From Magnolia sinica (Eukaryota; Streptophyta; Magnoliopsida; Magnoliales; Magnoliaceae): a DNA stretch of 64,000 nucleotides. Made by a program: the position numbers and the translations under genes. Shown here piece by piece: positions 23,192 through 37,800 of this stretch. Each line of letters opens with the position of its first letter. Positions within the stretch are counted from its first letter, which is position 1. The notes beneath the pieces were generated by a model, which worked only from the letters and a program-made list of their open reading frames with translations, made no database searches and was not told where the DNA came from. The stretch covers positions 141,775,495 to 141,839,494 of the forward strand of contig NC_080573.1 of assembly GCF_029962835.1 (NCBI RefSeq), given 5' to 3'.

Positions 23192-23767
23192 GCGCCTGTT
23201 TGGGCGGTGGGATTAGAAGGGATTAGTTGGGATGGGATTCAAAAAAACATAATTATTACCCACGGCAGGGATTGTCCCCTGTTGCCATGGGATAAAATTA
23301 ATGCCATGCATTGAATGGATATACCCACCATCATTTGAAATTATTGAGAATAACACGTGTTATCTAAACCGTTCATTTGTTTTGTAACCTCATTTTATGG
23401 CATGGGCCTAAAAATGAGATAGATCCAAAACTTATGTGGCCCCAAAGAAGTTTTCAACGGTAAGTATTCAATCCCCGTTGCTTTCTATGGTGGGGTCCAC
23501 TTCAGCTTTAGATTTACCTGATTTTTTGGCCCATGCTCTAAAATAATCTCGATAAATGGGTGGACAGTGTGGATATAGCTCACAAATCATGGTGGGACCT
23601 ACATAACTTGCTAACATTGAGTGAAATTAGCACGAGACCCAATGCAATTCCATTTAATGTAATTCCAAGCTTTTCCATTTCTTCCCAAACATGGAGTGGA
23701 ATTGGCACGGAACAGATGAATCCCATCCCACCTAAATCCCTTCTAATCCCACCGCCCAAACAGGCCC
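23192..23767. mobile_element. Tourist-like MITE, second copy (576 bp)
   Basis: Ends GCGCCTGTTTGG and CCAAACAGGCCC with TAA duplications at 23189-23191 and 23768-23770. It is highly similar to 10313-10912 throughout, including 'ATTGTCCCCTGTTGCCATGG'. It lies about 600 bp downstream of SMT1. Confidence 0.9.
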
Positions 23768-23794
23768 TAAATGGAGGGATGCACATGGGAGATG

Positions 23795-24262
23795 TCCGAA
23801 GCAGATTGCGTACTGCCCTAGCCTGGACAATAATCCGTCCAGGCAGGGCCTACGTGGGGTCCACTGAGATGTATGAATTTTATCCATGCCGTCCATCCAT
23901 TTTTCCAGATCATTTAATGGTATCATTCAAAAAATGAGGCAGATCTAAGGTTAAGTCACACAATGCCACATGAAGCAGCGCTGATAATGACACTAACGGT
24001 TAAAACCTTCCTAGGAGCCACTGAGATGTTTATTTGCCTATCCAACATGTTCATAAGGTTATATAGACGTGGATGAAGCTAAAAAACAAATATCAAACCA
24101 AAACTTCTGCAGCTCCCAAGAGGTTAATGATGGGTGTTCAATCTCCACTGTGTGGTCCACTTGAGGCCTTGATCTGCCTCCTTTTTAGGTTCATACTAAA
24201 ATAATCTGGAAAAAAAATGGATGGATGGAGTAGATAAAACACACATCACTGTGGGCCCCACA
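23795..24262. mobile_element. MITE, GTCCATCC-core family
   Basis: Begins near CGAAGCAGATTGCGTACTG and ends near GGGCCCCACAGCC. The core motifs GCCGTCCATCCATTTTTCC, TGTTCATAAGG and GTGTGGTCCACTTGAG are in the usual order. It abuts the Tourist-like MITE. Confidence 0.65.
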
Positions 24263-25313
24263 GCCATGCCTCTACTGTTCAAGTGTTGTTTCTTATAGTT
24301 GGTTGGTCACTGGTTCCACGTCAAATCATTTCCATGGTCCAAGGTCTGGAAAAGACCCTTGTCCTTTTGGATTTGGAACTGGTCAACCGTTGGCCTTCCT
24401 CAGTTGCCATTAAAAACCCATGCGCATCATTTATGTGTCGATTTACCCATCAGGCGACTGTACCTGGCTCTTTGACTATGTGATCTTCTGTGACTGAGTA
24501 TGTGGGTGCATTGTAGGAAAAATTGTCAAGAAAATGCTGGCCTGATTAAGTTGGTCACAGTAGTAGGCTAGGAATTGGTTTGGACTCCCTTTTGAACATG
24601 AGCAAGGGTCCTATTGAAATGCTTTCCCCAGGCGACCAGCTTTCAATATTATTAGTTACATAATTTACATATACATACATGTTGATTGATCTATATCAAT
24701 CCCACATTCTCCACACGCATTTTATGATATCACACCAATCTCAGAAATATTTGCCATTTGATCAATGATTTTTTAACATGGATGATCAAAATCATTATCG
24801 CAAAATAGGTCCAATCATTTTGATCCATCTATTTGTTAGAGACCATCATGGCTCGCTTATGATTCTAAAGAACAACTTTTCTTAGGCAATCATTACCATT
24901 CCATCCATGGCTTGGAAAAAGGATGGCTACAGAAAATAAGGCCAAATTAACAATGGTCATCCAATCAGCGTGCCTTTTGCATTGTAGACTGGAATATATG
25001 TCCTGGAATTAATGGACAGTTCAGATCAATTGATTAGACAATCTAATCCAATTGAGGCAACTAGGAGCACTATAACCATCATGGATTGCTTATGACTCAT
25101 TAGGTGGGATATGTTTGCGGCAAATAATCTCAGTTGGGGCAGCCGACTGTACAGGCGTGAGGTTGGCTTCAGCCCAGATTTTGAACTGTTCAAGCTGGGG
25201 CTGGCCAGGCCTGTCCTATTCAATATTTTGATTTTGGCATAGCCCCCACTGACGGCCTTATCTCTGGCCCCAACTTTAACAAGCAACCTTCTCACTAACA
25301 CACACACACACAC

Positions 25314-25353
<40 letters not shown>

Positions 25354-25829
25354 CCAGCACATTACGTAACAGATCCAACTACCGTCCAGGCTAGGAGGAA
25401 GCAAGACATTTAACCCCCAGGAGGGCTAGCTAGAATAACAGACTAATGCCATTTGAAGTGTGACGGTTCATCAATATGCATGGAAGAAGATTGATAGTGG
25501 TTCCCAATTTTAATTTTCTGCCAAGGCTGAAAATTCTAATCTATCATGTGCAAGGAAAATATTCCCAGGAACTTTGGACTTCACATTAGGTACACACAAC
25601 CGTATGTGGTGGCCATTTTTGGCACAGGTTAACAGCCAAAGTTTGTGAGTCTGCATGCAAGATTATCTGGGCTCTTACAACTTTAATACTTCAACCTAAG
25701 GCAGACAGAACAGAATCATGAACTCTATTTATCAATGTCAAACAAATCAGATCATTCTGATTAGTTCATTAAAGGGTTTCTTACGACAATTTGGATACAC
25801 ATGGGGCAACGCTGAATTCTGCACACACC
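24263..25829. other. Intergenic region between the convergent genes
   Basis: No gene or complete element is seen. It holds a (CA)n(TA)n microsatellite at about 25300-25351. The 3' UTR of the minus-strand protease gene should lie just below 25830. Confidence 0.5.
25300..25351. repeat. (CA)n then (TA)n microsatellite
   Basis: A CACACACA run followed by an uninterrupted TATATATA run of about 36 bp. It lies in the intergenic gap. Confidence 0.9.
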
Positions 25830-28800
25830 CTATATATTTTTCTGCAAAATAGCTGGATTGAAGCATTCATACTTCATAGGACCAAAGCCTCCTCTGAAAG
25901 AACCAAACAGAGGGCGTGATCTTCTGAAGCTGAAAATATCATCAATCCAAATGGATTGGGGCCGATTGGTTTCACATTTGGCTGCTTTGCATTCAGCAGA
26001 ATGTAGGCCCCCATAGACCTGTATGCTCAGAGACTTTCTTTGAGGTGCCCCTATCTTGATATGCTCGTTGAAAAAATCTATCAGTTCCAGTTGGGTGAGA
26101 TCTCTTAATGCAGCAACCTGTTTGATGTCATCAATTAAAAAATAATAATAAAAAACTTGGTTTTATACTAGAGATGTGGTGCTAGACCTGTGACACAAAT
26201 ATTGTCCTCAAAATTGTTAAAAGGTAACCTGAAAAAAAATAAAATAAAATAAAATCATGCACCCATATATTCAGGAGTGCTCACCTCAGATTCTCTCCGA
26301 TCGAACTTGAGGGTACCATCCACAATCTCGCGCCAGTAAAATGCAGATTCCTCCCTCAGATTCTTGTGCTTCTCCAGCTTCATATCAATCAGTGCATTTA
26401 CATTGCTCTGTGGGCCATAATTCCAATTTACCAAAAGAGTAATTTTAATGCTGGCTAGGACATGTCCTGGTGATTTTAATATCAAGATGAGATCTAATCC
26501 TACTCTCCGAACATGTGCTACTGTGACATTCTGTGGGAGACCCAGGGCTTATCCATGGCGAGGGCTGCCCTATTAAATTGTGCTCACACGAGCCACATTT
26601 GCATGTTGTGGGGAAAGAGATGGAATGACATGGGCTTTTGCTAGTGTGGTTTTGAAAGTCAAAGTGCAGGTCCTAATATAGTTTATATAAATAGTTATTG
26701 GCACATAATCTCGTCAGGAAATCGGTGCTACAAATCTTACCTTGTATTCATCATTGGTCATTTCATAAAGCTTGCTTTCAAACATCTTAAGAAACACTTC
26801 TACTCTCAAATCAAGCTTCGCTGGATCCTGTCAAGGTCATTCAAACAGTACTTCAGAAGATGAATAGGCATGCGCATATAGCAGAGCTACTATTCTGATT
26901 GAAAAAATGTGCAAGTGTAGCATGAAGAGGATTGTCTGACACCTGAGCCTGGTATGAGCATATGCAAGATTCAGGCCATTCATCAAGCAGGTGCCAACAT
27001 GAACATGACCTTACACAAATTTCAAGCCAGTTCACTGATGAAATGGAACACTTGTGTGCACTAGATGTGGACCATTGGTCAATTTGTTTAACTGTCCATT
27101 TTTTTTTCAAAAAAAAACATAGATGTGACTTCTGACCCAACTTAAGAGCAGAGCAACATGATTATTAGGCCAGGGAATGTTCACGGTGGGACAAGCCTAA
27201 TGATTGATCCAGATCCCACACTATTATGTCACAATAGCCACAAACAGGATAGAGGATCCTCTTCTTTGTGCAGACGTCCTTGGAAGGGCTCATTCTAGTT
27301 ACCTTGACAGTGGATTGGACAATAAACTGCACTCCTCGAATGCCTGAATCATTCCTGCATTTGTGATGTTTTGAAAGTTTAACAAATAATACTGGGATCA
27401 ACTAGGGGATTGCTTCATTGAAAGATGCTTCTGCAAACCTCTGCATAAGCACAGTAACGTATCCAAGCTGCTCGACTGTTCGAAGCTGATAAAAAGCTGG
27501 TTGCTTAGCAATGAGAGCAAAAAGCTGAACTTTCACATTCAATTTAAAATCGTCTTGATGAACCTTGTAATATTTTGACAAAATCAGGTATCAGTGCTTG
27601 CAAGATATTGAGATGAATGATCCAATCAAGAAAGTATCATTGTAAAACGGTATAAATGTGAATCGGATACTCAGTAGAATAAAGCACAATAAAAAAAATG
27701 CTCCTACTTCCTAACAATATTATGCCTTAGGAGTAAAATGTCAGAAACTAACCTCCCTCACACTTTATCCAATGTGCCATACCCTAAATTTCATGTTTTC
27801 TTTCCCGTTCTGTTTTTCTGAATGGCTAGGCATTGACAAACATTGATTCCTATGGGGCAACAAAATGATCTCGATACTGAACAAAGGAATGGATCGACAG
27901 TTTCTTATAATGCACATTTACATGATTTGAAATTTACTATAAATGTTTATAATGCATAAAAATTATAGCAAATTGGATGGGAGGTTCAAATGTTCCCTTT
28001 CATTCGTAGATGGAACTCCTGTTCAACTCAAAACCAGTGCCTTGACTTGAGAACCCAGCAACTTGTTGAGAATTAACACAGGAAGGATCCTTGCTCTTGC
28101 TTGGGTGGTAGACTCTCGGGAGTTTCAACACCCGTTCAAGGGTTCAAGTATCCATAGGTGGTGAAAGCCCACTATGGTGTGAGTGTGTGGGGGTGTGTGT
28201 ACGTGTAAAAAAAAAAAAAAGAAAGAAAAGAAAGAAAGGAATTAACACAAGAAACTTGGGAGCCTGGATGATCTCAATTCAAAATGCATCCATTTAACCT
28301 AAGCCTCACCCACTCCCGAGTAGCACCATTTTTGGGGGCATTATCCTTAACTTTTCTAATTTACATGCAAGGGTACATTATCATGAAATTTCATCCCCTC
28401 AAATAACATCTACAATATCACTGACTAAAAACAATTAAAAAAACAAGAGGAAGAAGAGAGAGAAGAAAAGAACATGGTTTATCATTTGTTATGTATAATA
28501 TATAATTGACATATAACACTTTACAATTATATACAAACAACAGTCCTGGTTTAGAGCCTTGTAAAATTTTTCTTCAGTCATATGCTATTGTCAAGAACTT
28601 AAATTAGTGCGATCAAAGATTTATCATTTACTGTAAAATTGCTGACATGATTTGCCAATTCTAGTCAATCCACATTAACTTCGTCTTTAGTTAGAAGTGA
28701 TATGCTGCCAACTCAATTCATATCTCAGAATCCATCCGTAATTTGGTATTTTCCGATCAAGCATCGGTGCTGAGTTTACCCTTTAAGCTGTACTAGCCTA

Positions 28801-31800
28801 TCAATTACAAGCTTAGTCCAAGCAGCCACATAGATATTAGTTAACTTCATTCGAGGAGACATTGTACTTTCCTGTGAATTACCTTATTTTATTTTATTTT
28901 ATTTTAACACCACCTATCACAGAAGATTATTACAAGCCTCTGAACGGTAAATAAAAAAACCTGGGAAGGAGAATGAATGGTTGACACAATCTTAACAAGA
29001 AACTGTGATGCACATATACACCCAAGGCCAACGTATCTGTGCGCTTAATATTATAGTGATACTGCCATGGATAAAAGTATCAACACTGGATATGGCCAGA
29101 TACTTCTTGAACGGGAACCCTACCACAAATAGGGTTGGTAGTTTGTTAGCTCAGGTGAGACCTTCATCCCTTTCTTCCTTGCCTCCAATTTCTTTCTGCG
29201 CACCACAGTCCAACCACCTGGATTTTCTTCTTCTGTGAACCATCTTTTGCATCCGCCAATGAAACCAGCTGCTTCCCTTTCAGATTTGTAGGAGGTTCTG
29301 ACTTGATTGATCGACCTTCTCTAATTGCCTTTTTTTTTTTTGCCACTCTCATTTCTCTCATTAATCATTTCAAAATCACATTGGAAAATTCCTTCATTAT
29401 TGCCTAGTGCATTTCAAGTATGGATTCTACGGCACTGTGAATGACGAGAACGTGAAAAAAACTGTTATCCCTATTTGATTCAGCAATGCTGATCTTCCTC
29501 AATCTGACACTTTGGCTGTAGTTTATTTTCATTTATGCTTCCATATCTTACTTGCTAGAAATGAAGAACTTTGTTTGCACCATAGAATTCATATCCATTA
29601 TTGGGGCATCAAAGCCTACAAACTAAAAAATATGTGGGTGTGTCTGGCATCCTCAATTGAAATAAATTACAATAAAACAAATAAATAAAGACAAAAGTTG
29701 TATGTGGCAATGGTGAAGTTCTATGACAATTTGCTCATGGGGGAAGGATGGGAAAGACCAAGATTAGATAATTTGCAGTTTGATCGAATTTCCAAGGTGG
29801 AGGCAGATTCATTGGAAAACTGGTTTCAGAGGAAGATATCAAAGCCTACTAACTAAAAATATATGGGGGTGTGTCTAGCATCCTCAACTGAATTAAATTA
29901 CAATAAAACAAATACAAGACGCATACCCATTTGATCAAATTTCCAAGGTGGAGGCAGATTCATTGGAAAACTGGCTACAAAGGAAGAGATCAAGGCCTAC
30001 TAACTAAAAATATATGGGGGTGTGTCTAGCATCCTCAATTGAATTAAATTATAATAAAACAAATAGATAAAGACGAAAGGTGTGCGTGGCAATAGTGAAG
30101 TTCTATGACGATTTGCTCATGGGGGAAGGATGGGAAAGACCAAGACTAGATAATTTGCAGTTTGATCGAATTTCCAAGGTGGAGGCAGATTCATTGGAAA
30201 AACCGGCTAAAGAGGAAGAAATCAAAGCAGCGATAAGGAAGTAGGGTAGTGACAAGGCCCTGGGAGCAAATGGATTCAAAACTTTTTTTTTTCAAAAGTT
30301 TTGGGAGGTGGTAAAAAGCAATTTGGTATGCTGCATCAATGAATTTTTCGATAAAGGCCTCTTGGCAGCAAAGATAGGAGCAACTTTCATTGCTCTTGTC
30401 ATGAAAAAGGAAGGCGCCGAATATTTGAGGGATTTCAGGCTAATTTGTCTTCTCAGGGGTTCATACAAGCCATTAGCGAAAATTTTGGCATCTAGATTTA
30501 AAGTGGTACTAGAAGGTGTGATTACCAAATCTCAAGGGGGGTTTGTGGCTAGAAGACAGATAGTAGATGGTGCCTCTTATTGTGCAAGAATTCATCAACT
30601 TCCGGTTCAAGGAAAAGAAAAAATGTGTAGTGTGCAAATTGGACATAGAGAAGGCATATGATCAAGTAGATTGGGGATTCCTCGATTACATTCTAGATCG
30701 GTTGGTATGTGGGATGAAATCGAGAAGATGGATTCAAGTCCGTGTAAAGTTGGCTAAATATTGGTATTGGTAAATGGATTTCTAAAAGGCTTTTTTCTTG
30801 GCATCTAGAGGCTTGCGAGAGGGGGACCCGTGATCTCCATACCCATTTGTGATGGTCATGGAAACTCTAAGCAAGATGATAGAGGAAAGGTGTTTGGATT
30901 GATACAAGGCTTTAAGGTGGACAAGTTAGATTTCCTAATCACCCATTTACAACACGTAGACGACACGATGCTATTTTGCAAGGTATATGAAACTAAAATG
31001 GATAATCTCATAAAGATTATTATATGCTTTGAGGCCGTATTGGGGTTAAAAGTGAACATGAGCAGGAGCGAGTTGTTGGGGGTTAATCTCTCAAAGGAAG
31101 AAGTGAAGAATTTTGCAGTTATGTTTGGATGGCAGGGACATACATTTCCCATTTCCTATTTGGGCCTCCCTCTTTATGTAGGGAAGCTAATGAAGTCATT
31201 ATGGGATAAAATCATTCAAAGATTCGAAGGAAAGCTTTCTCGATGGAAGAGTAGGCATCTATCTTTGGAAGGGAGGTTAAAGTTAATAAATGAGGCAATG
31301 TGCACAATATTTCGGTATATAACATGTCTCTTTTCAGATGTCTAATATCAGTTTTCAATAGAATGGAAAAATTAAGGGATTTATTATGTTTGGGGTAGAA
31401 GAAAAACATAAATTTCACCTCATGAAATGGGAGAAGGTATGCAAACCATTTGAGGAAGGGGGAGTGATGGTACAAAATTTGTAGGTGATGAATTCAACAC
31501 TTCTTGGAAAATGGAATTGGAGATTTGGGGCAGAAGAAGGTAATCTTTGAAGGGAGGTGGTGGGTAGGAAGTATGGGATACAAGAATGGGGTAGGCGGAC
31601 TAAACCTTTGTCCTTATAAAGGGAATTGGCTATATAGAAGGCGGCGTCAAGATGAAGAGCAGAGTTCATGGAGGGGGTGAGTTACTCCTTAGGAGATGGC
31701 AAAAGTATCAAATTTTGCGAAGATCCTTGGATGGGGGATAGAGCGTTGTGGGAGTTATTTCCAAGTTTAGCTAAAATTTCGGCAGAGAAACATTTCGGTG

Positions 31801-34800
31801 GCAAGATGCTTTTCATGGTCAGGAGGATAGGTTATTTGGGCTCCTCCTTATAGGAATCTTTCGGATGAAGAGGTAGAAGAATTCGTTAGGTTGATGGAGA
31901 AGTTATGAAGTGTAAGGCTTGTGTCACAAGAGAGGGATATAATGGTGTGGTCCAAAGAAAGGTCAGGTTTGTTTTCCGTGAAATCATTTTATAGAGTACT
32001 CGATGGTTCTTCATCAGGAAATCAGGTGCGTCACATAGTGCCCATGTGAAGATATGGGGCACCTACCAAGGTGGCAACACTGGTTTGGTTTAAAGATTGG
32101 GAAGAGAGGGGAGGCAAGTATGGAGGCTAACACTATTGGCGGGTAATTGGTTCACATGGAAGGAAAAACAATCGATGTTTTAGGAATCGATGTGGACATG
32201 AAACATTTTCATTTGTGTCAATCACCAAACCCCTACTTGCAATTCCAGGCATTTCAAGTCTAACTTGAGCAATCATAATGGCACTCGGGGCTAGTCCTTC
32301 AATAAGAATGGAGTGTAGCTAGCCCCTTTGCTTTTCTAATTGATCAACTTAAGTGCATTACATTTCAATTGAACATCGAAACACGATTTAAATTAAAATA
32401 TCTGTTAAAATTTCATCCAAGACAGCCATATTGTTGTTTTCATAGGCAATAAGAGCACACCTGGATATAGTGGACTAGTGCTGAATTCTCATTACTTTGA
32501 TTTAGACCCTCAATAGGGTAAAAGTGACTTGTGCCCCTTTCAAGCTTAACAACTCTATTTGTCAAATGCTGAGATGGGAATAGTGCTTTGCTCTTAGGTA
32601 GGGGACCCTTGAAGAAAACGTCTTCAATATGTTGGACTATTGACTCAGCTTCATCTGGTTTGATGTTTCCTGGAAAATTTAAGCGGAGTTATATAATATA
32701 AAATGAAGACGAGATGTCAAACTTAAAAACTATATTCAATTGGAACTTAATATAGCAGAATGTATGAACCTGCCACATAACACTCCAAGAAGACCTTTGA
32801 GAGCATGCAAGGTGAGAATTTCACAAGATCACCAGCCTCAAGATGTGGAAGAACTTCAAGATGTTCAGTCCAAGGCCATGTGTGATCCTCTAGTACTAAT
32901 GAGCAATAGTACAAAGCCTGCTGATACGGTTGTTGAAACTTGAAATTTTGGTACTCTTTGATTACCGTTTCCTGATTCAGAAAACATATGAGAATATCAG
33001 TTAGCAATACAAACCCAGTTTTCAAAATACTAGGCGTTTGAAGGCAATTATATAACATTGCAGCTTTCAGGCAGCTTGGTGATGACTTGATGAGGGAACC
33101 AACCATATCCTGTAAATCTAGCAATAGAAAACAAACTATGTTCTGCTTTTGGGAACAGAGTGCTTTCTTTCTGTTGGGAGGTAGAATTGTTAGATACCTG
33201 CTCATGGTTTCTCTCTTTTGTTTCCTCATAAGTTAGCCCAATCTAGATCATCTGTGTTGAGCATATATTTAAAATCACCGATTGGTTTCCATTCACAATG
33301 TGATCAACTATTTGAACGCTCTGGATTTCTGAACAACTAGGGCATGTCTATGGTTAAAGAGTCACCGTCATTTTTAAAATGGTCATGAACTATCACATAA
33401 GTCTGCCCTAAAAGGTTTTCTAAGCCCACTTACATTTAGAGCCTTCCCCATCCACATGCAAGCACACTTGCCAATATCTCATGTGCGCAAGATCCAAGCT
33501 TTCATCAGGTGGACAAAACTAAGTAGATCTTCTGGTTAAAAGAACCAGGCTGTTACACTCTTTGAATGGAGCATTGTGTATGAGACAAATGGATAATGAC
33601 TTGAAGAAAATGATTTAGCCATGTGGCCATTACATGTTTGGCATGCCAATGAGTGAACAGGCTTGAGATTTGGTTAGGAGCCATTCATGGTGGCACTACT
33701 GAATACCTTTCAAAATAAATAAATAAAAACGGTAGCACTACTGGATGGATAGCATAGGTTTTTCACGTGTGCTACATTGGAAGATGTGCTATGAAGCCAC
33801 TGTCCACATGCTAGTGAGAAAATACTTGCATTTCTCCTTTTAAAGTTCAGTTGTGTGGCCTAACAACAATATGGACTGTCCAAATTAGAACCTATAGCTA
33901 ATTGATCATGGCAGAAAGTAAATTACACAAATAGTCTTGATTATCAGGAGAGTTGCAGTAAATATAGCACTCATCATGTGCCCTATTTAGTTGTAGGGCT
34001 TCAATGGTGACCACACGTGAGGCTTGAGGGTAGTAGAGGAGGATGAAATAACTCAGAAAGTAATATGCTAGAATCAGAATAAAAAAACCTATTGGTTTAA
34101 AACCTTAAAATTGAAGAAAAGAGAAGAAAAGAAAAGCGAAAGGGGAGAGGAGAGAAGAGAGAGACGAGGGAGAAGGGCTGCTTGATCTATTCACATGCCC
34201 AGTAAACCCTCTCTTATTATATTAGGGCTTTCATTTACTAAAGAGAAAACTACAAAACTGTCCCTCTTTACTTAAATATTACGTAAACTAAACTCACGGG
34301 CCCAAACTCTACTCCAACATGTACAAGAGAACAGACGTGAGACCCAAGCTGGACCGCCCAAGTGATTACAACTGTCCATTTAACACTTCCCTTCTAGCTG
34401 GAGCGTAGATATCGTACATTTCTAGCTTCAAAATAAGATTTTGAAACTGAGATTTCCCAAGAGCTTTGGCGAATAGACCTGCAGTCTAATCATGGGACGA
34501 GATATATGGAATAGAAATATCTTTCTAAGAAACCTTATCACAAACGAAGTAGCAGTTGACCACTATGTGGTTTGTTCTTCCATGAAACAATGGATTGTTG
34601 GCTATATGAGGAGTATTTTGGTGGTCGGATTGCAGAGTGATAGCCGGACTTCAAAAAGGTACGAAAAAACCCAAGTACTTCGGATTTTCCGAAAACAATT
34701 CTTGAAATAGCATTTTCCGGAAAGATTAGCATTGCCAGATGATGTTAGGGTTACTAAAAATCACGATTTTTGTTTGCTTATGCAGGCAAAATCGGAAGTT

Positions 34801-37800
34801 AGGGTTTGAGATTTGGGGAAACAAGGCTTTCGGAGAAAAGTGGGAAGGTTTCGTGTTTTTCTTCTGTTTGGGCATTTTTAATGAAGCGGATTATGAACAG
34901 TACCGCTTTACTTAATAAACGTTGTGGGGCCCACCTTGGATCTATGTATCTTATCCATGCCGTCCATCCATTTTTTCACATCATTTTAGGGCATGAACCC
35001 AAAATCGAAGCATATCCAAAGCTCCGGTGGACCACACCACAAGAAACAATGTGAATAATGATGTCCACTGTTGAAACCTTCTTGGGGCCCAGAATGATTT
35101 TTATTTGCCATCCAACCTGTTCATAAGATGACACGGCCATGGATGAAGGGAAAACACAAATATCAGCTTGGTTCAAAATATGTGGCCCCTAATAAGTTTT
35201 CAATGGTAGGCTTTCGATTCACATCGTTTCCTATGGTGTGGTCCAACTGAGCTTTGGATATGCTTAATTGTTGGGCTCATGGCCTAAAATTAACTTCTAA
35301 AAATGATGGATGGTTTGGATAAGACCAAAAAATCACTTTGGGCCCCACAAAGCGTACTCAGTACGCTAATCCGCTTCCTTATGGACGTGGATTTCCTACG
35401 AAAGCCTTTCGCAGGAAGTTCATGCGCACTGTGATGTTTGGGATAAATCCACCCCGTCCATCTATTCTGCGAGCTCATGTTAGGACATGGAACCAAATAT
35501 GATCTGGATCCAATACTCAAGTGGGCCACACAAGAGGGCAAATTGAGGAAAGGAATTTCTATCATTGAAATCTTTTGGGCTCCACCTTGATGTTTTTATG
35601 ACATCCAAACCATTTATATGGTCATTCCCACTGGGATGAACTTAAAACACAAAAAAACTTAGCCTGATACAAAACTTTTGTGGCCATACGTGTGTTTCAA
35701 CGGTGGTTGCTCATTCCCCACAGTTTTGTCTCATGTGGCCCACTTGAGTATTGGATCCAGATCATTTTTGGTACCTTGTCTTGAAATGAACTCACAAAAT
35801 GGATGTACGGGGTGGATTTATCCCAAACATCACGGTGGGCCCCACCTAGGCTCCTAGCATAGGAACATCTTGCGAAAGCCTTCAGTAAGAAATCTGCGGT
35901 ATTAGGTGTTACGGAGATAACACTTTAGTGGGTGTTACCCTTACTGTGTGAGGACCACCTTTGATGGGGACATCTCGCGCATACGCGCATGCACGCCGCC
36001 TCACCTACGCACGTACGCACGGAGTAGGAGGGCCCCACCATCGATCTGTCTCGATGACGACGTCCAGGGAGGGCCTCCTACCTAGAAGACGAAGTTTAGT
36101 TCAAAAGATTGGGCCCGGTAATCAAGAAAAGCCCATCATGGGATCTCATGATCGTGGCCCACTCGTCGGATTGATTTCATATTTTAGGTTTTGTTTATTA
36201 TTATTATTTAGAACATTGTGAACGCTTTAAATATCTCTGTTTGGTTTTTATTTTAGTTTACTTCATCGCCAAGTAATAGGTTGCGCACATAGTGCGAGTT
36301 TTGGGGTATAGGATTTTCCCTATAAATAGGCACTCTTTGTAGTTATTTTGATTCATTAAAGTTAATAAAAAAATTCTTGCTTTATTTTTCTACTCTCTTC
36401 GTGAGTTGTGGAAGAATTCAAAAGTGGGTGCGAAGCCCTCCCTTTTCAAAGGGCTAACTACCGTGGTGCGAAGCCACATTGATCCTGATTCACCCCCATC
36501 CTCCATCATCTTTTTTTTTCTATCTTCCCCCACCATCCGTGCTTCAAATTCGTCCCTTTTGTTGTATCAGATTTCTTCATTACAGCAAGTTTCTAGATTT
36601 CGTCCCGCAGGCGAGCTGAAACTTTGGCGGAGCACCACACTCAGACCAGAGCTCGGATCGACGTCAGATTTGGGGGTTTTGCAGCCCAAGCCTGGCTGAC
36701 TAAGGCCTAGGAATCCGTTTCTGGATTCCGTCCCCCACCACACGTGCGCCTACACATGCGCCCGCACCTGGCGTGCTGCCCACACGCAGGGACTGTCTCG
36801 AGTTCAGGTTTCTTCCTATTTTCCTCTCTTTTATACATGATTTCATAAATCCTTACCCTAGATTATATTATCCCTAATTGATTTGCCCCTTTTTTCATCC
36901 TAGGGTTCCTTGAATTGAGATTAGGGAATTCCTTGGATTAGGGACTGATTCTTATGCATGTGGGTGATTTCTATTTCCCTTTGAGTATTGTTTGGTTCAT
37001 AATTTTCATTGATCCAGCCCTAACGTGTGTAGGCCTGGATCGGCATAGATTCCCCTTTAATTGAATGTTTGGATTTTCATGTGGGATGTGGAATTTGTGT
37101 GATTGTTTCTGAAATGGTGTAATCTAAGCCTGAAATCTTGCATATCATATTTAAATTCATGTCCTGCATCAAATTTGGTATCAGAGCCTAGGGTTCTTGT
37201 AGGGGAATTCACCACATATTTAGGGTTTAGTTTGTTTGAGTCATTCATACATCCAGTCCATCATATATAGCTACTAGAAAACCGTAGCCCCTGATATATA
37301 TAGCTGAATTTTCGTAACGGTGTGTAGTCTCCTTCATATAGAGTCTCGTAGGGTCATTTAGTTTTTAGACGCATATAGTCGTCATAGAAAGTCCTTAGGT
37401 TGACTTAGCCAGTGTATGCCCACACGTACGGGTCAAGGTTTTGGCTTGCACCCTACACTAAACATGGAGCAACTGCTAGAGTCAATGAACAAGTTGTCCC
37501 AGCAAATCGAGTATTTGGGTAAGTGATATGAACAATATATAGACCAACGCTTTGATCAATTTGATGCGCGCATAACCCAACTAAAGGCCTCCGCCAGGAC
37601 AAATCCCAACATTGGGATAGATGTCCAATCTCAGGCAGGTGGCCAGGAGGATAGACCAATGAATGGAGGTGGCCAAGGAATTAGTCATGGGCATGCACCT
37701 GTGCATCCACCCCAACAGGGGCATCAAGACCACTATTTTGAGTGGCACAACATATACGGCCTTGTGGCTAGAGAGAGTGCCCCAGAGCAACTACTAGAGT

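Noticed and set aside
33001-33229. Minus-strand open frame continuing upstream of the protease exon at 32971
   Set aside because: A consensus acceptor (CTGAATCAG) precedes the exon and the residues beyond it do not match insulysins. The expected upstream exon is at 44035-44139.
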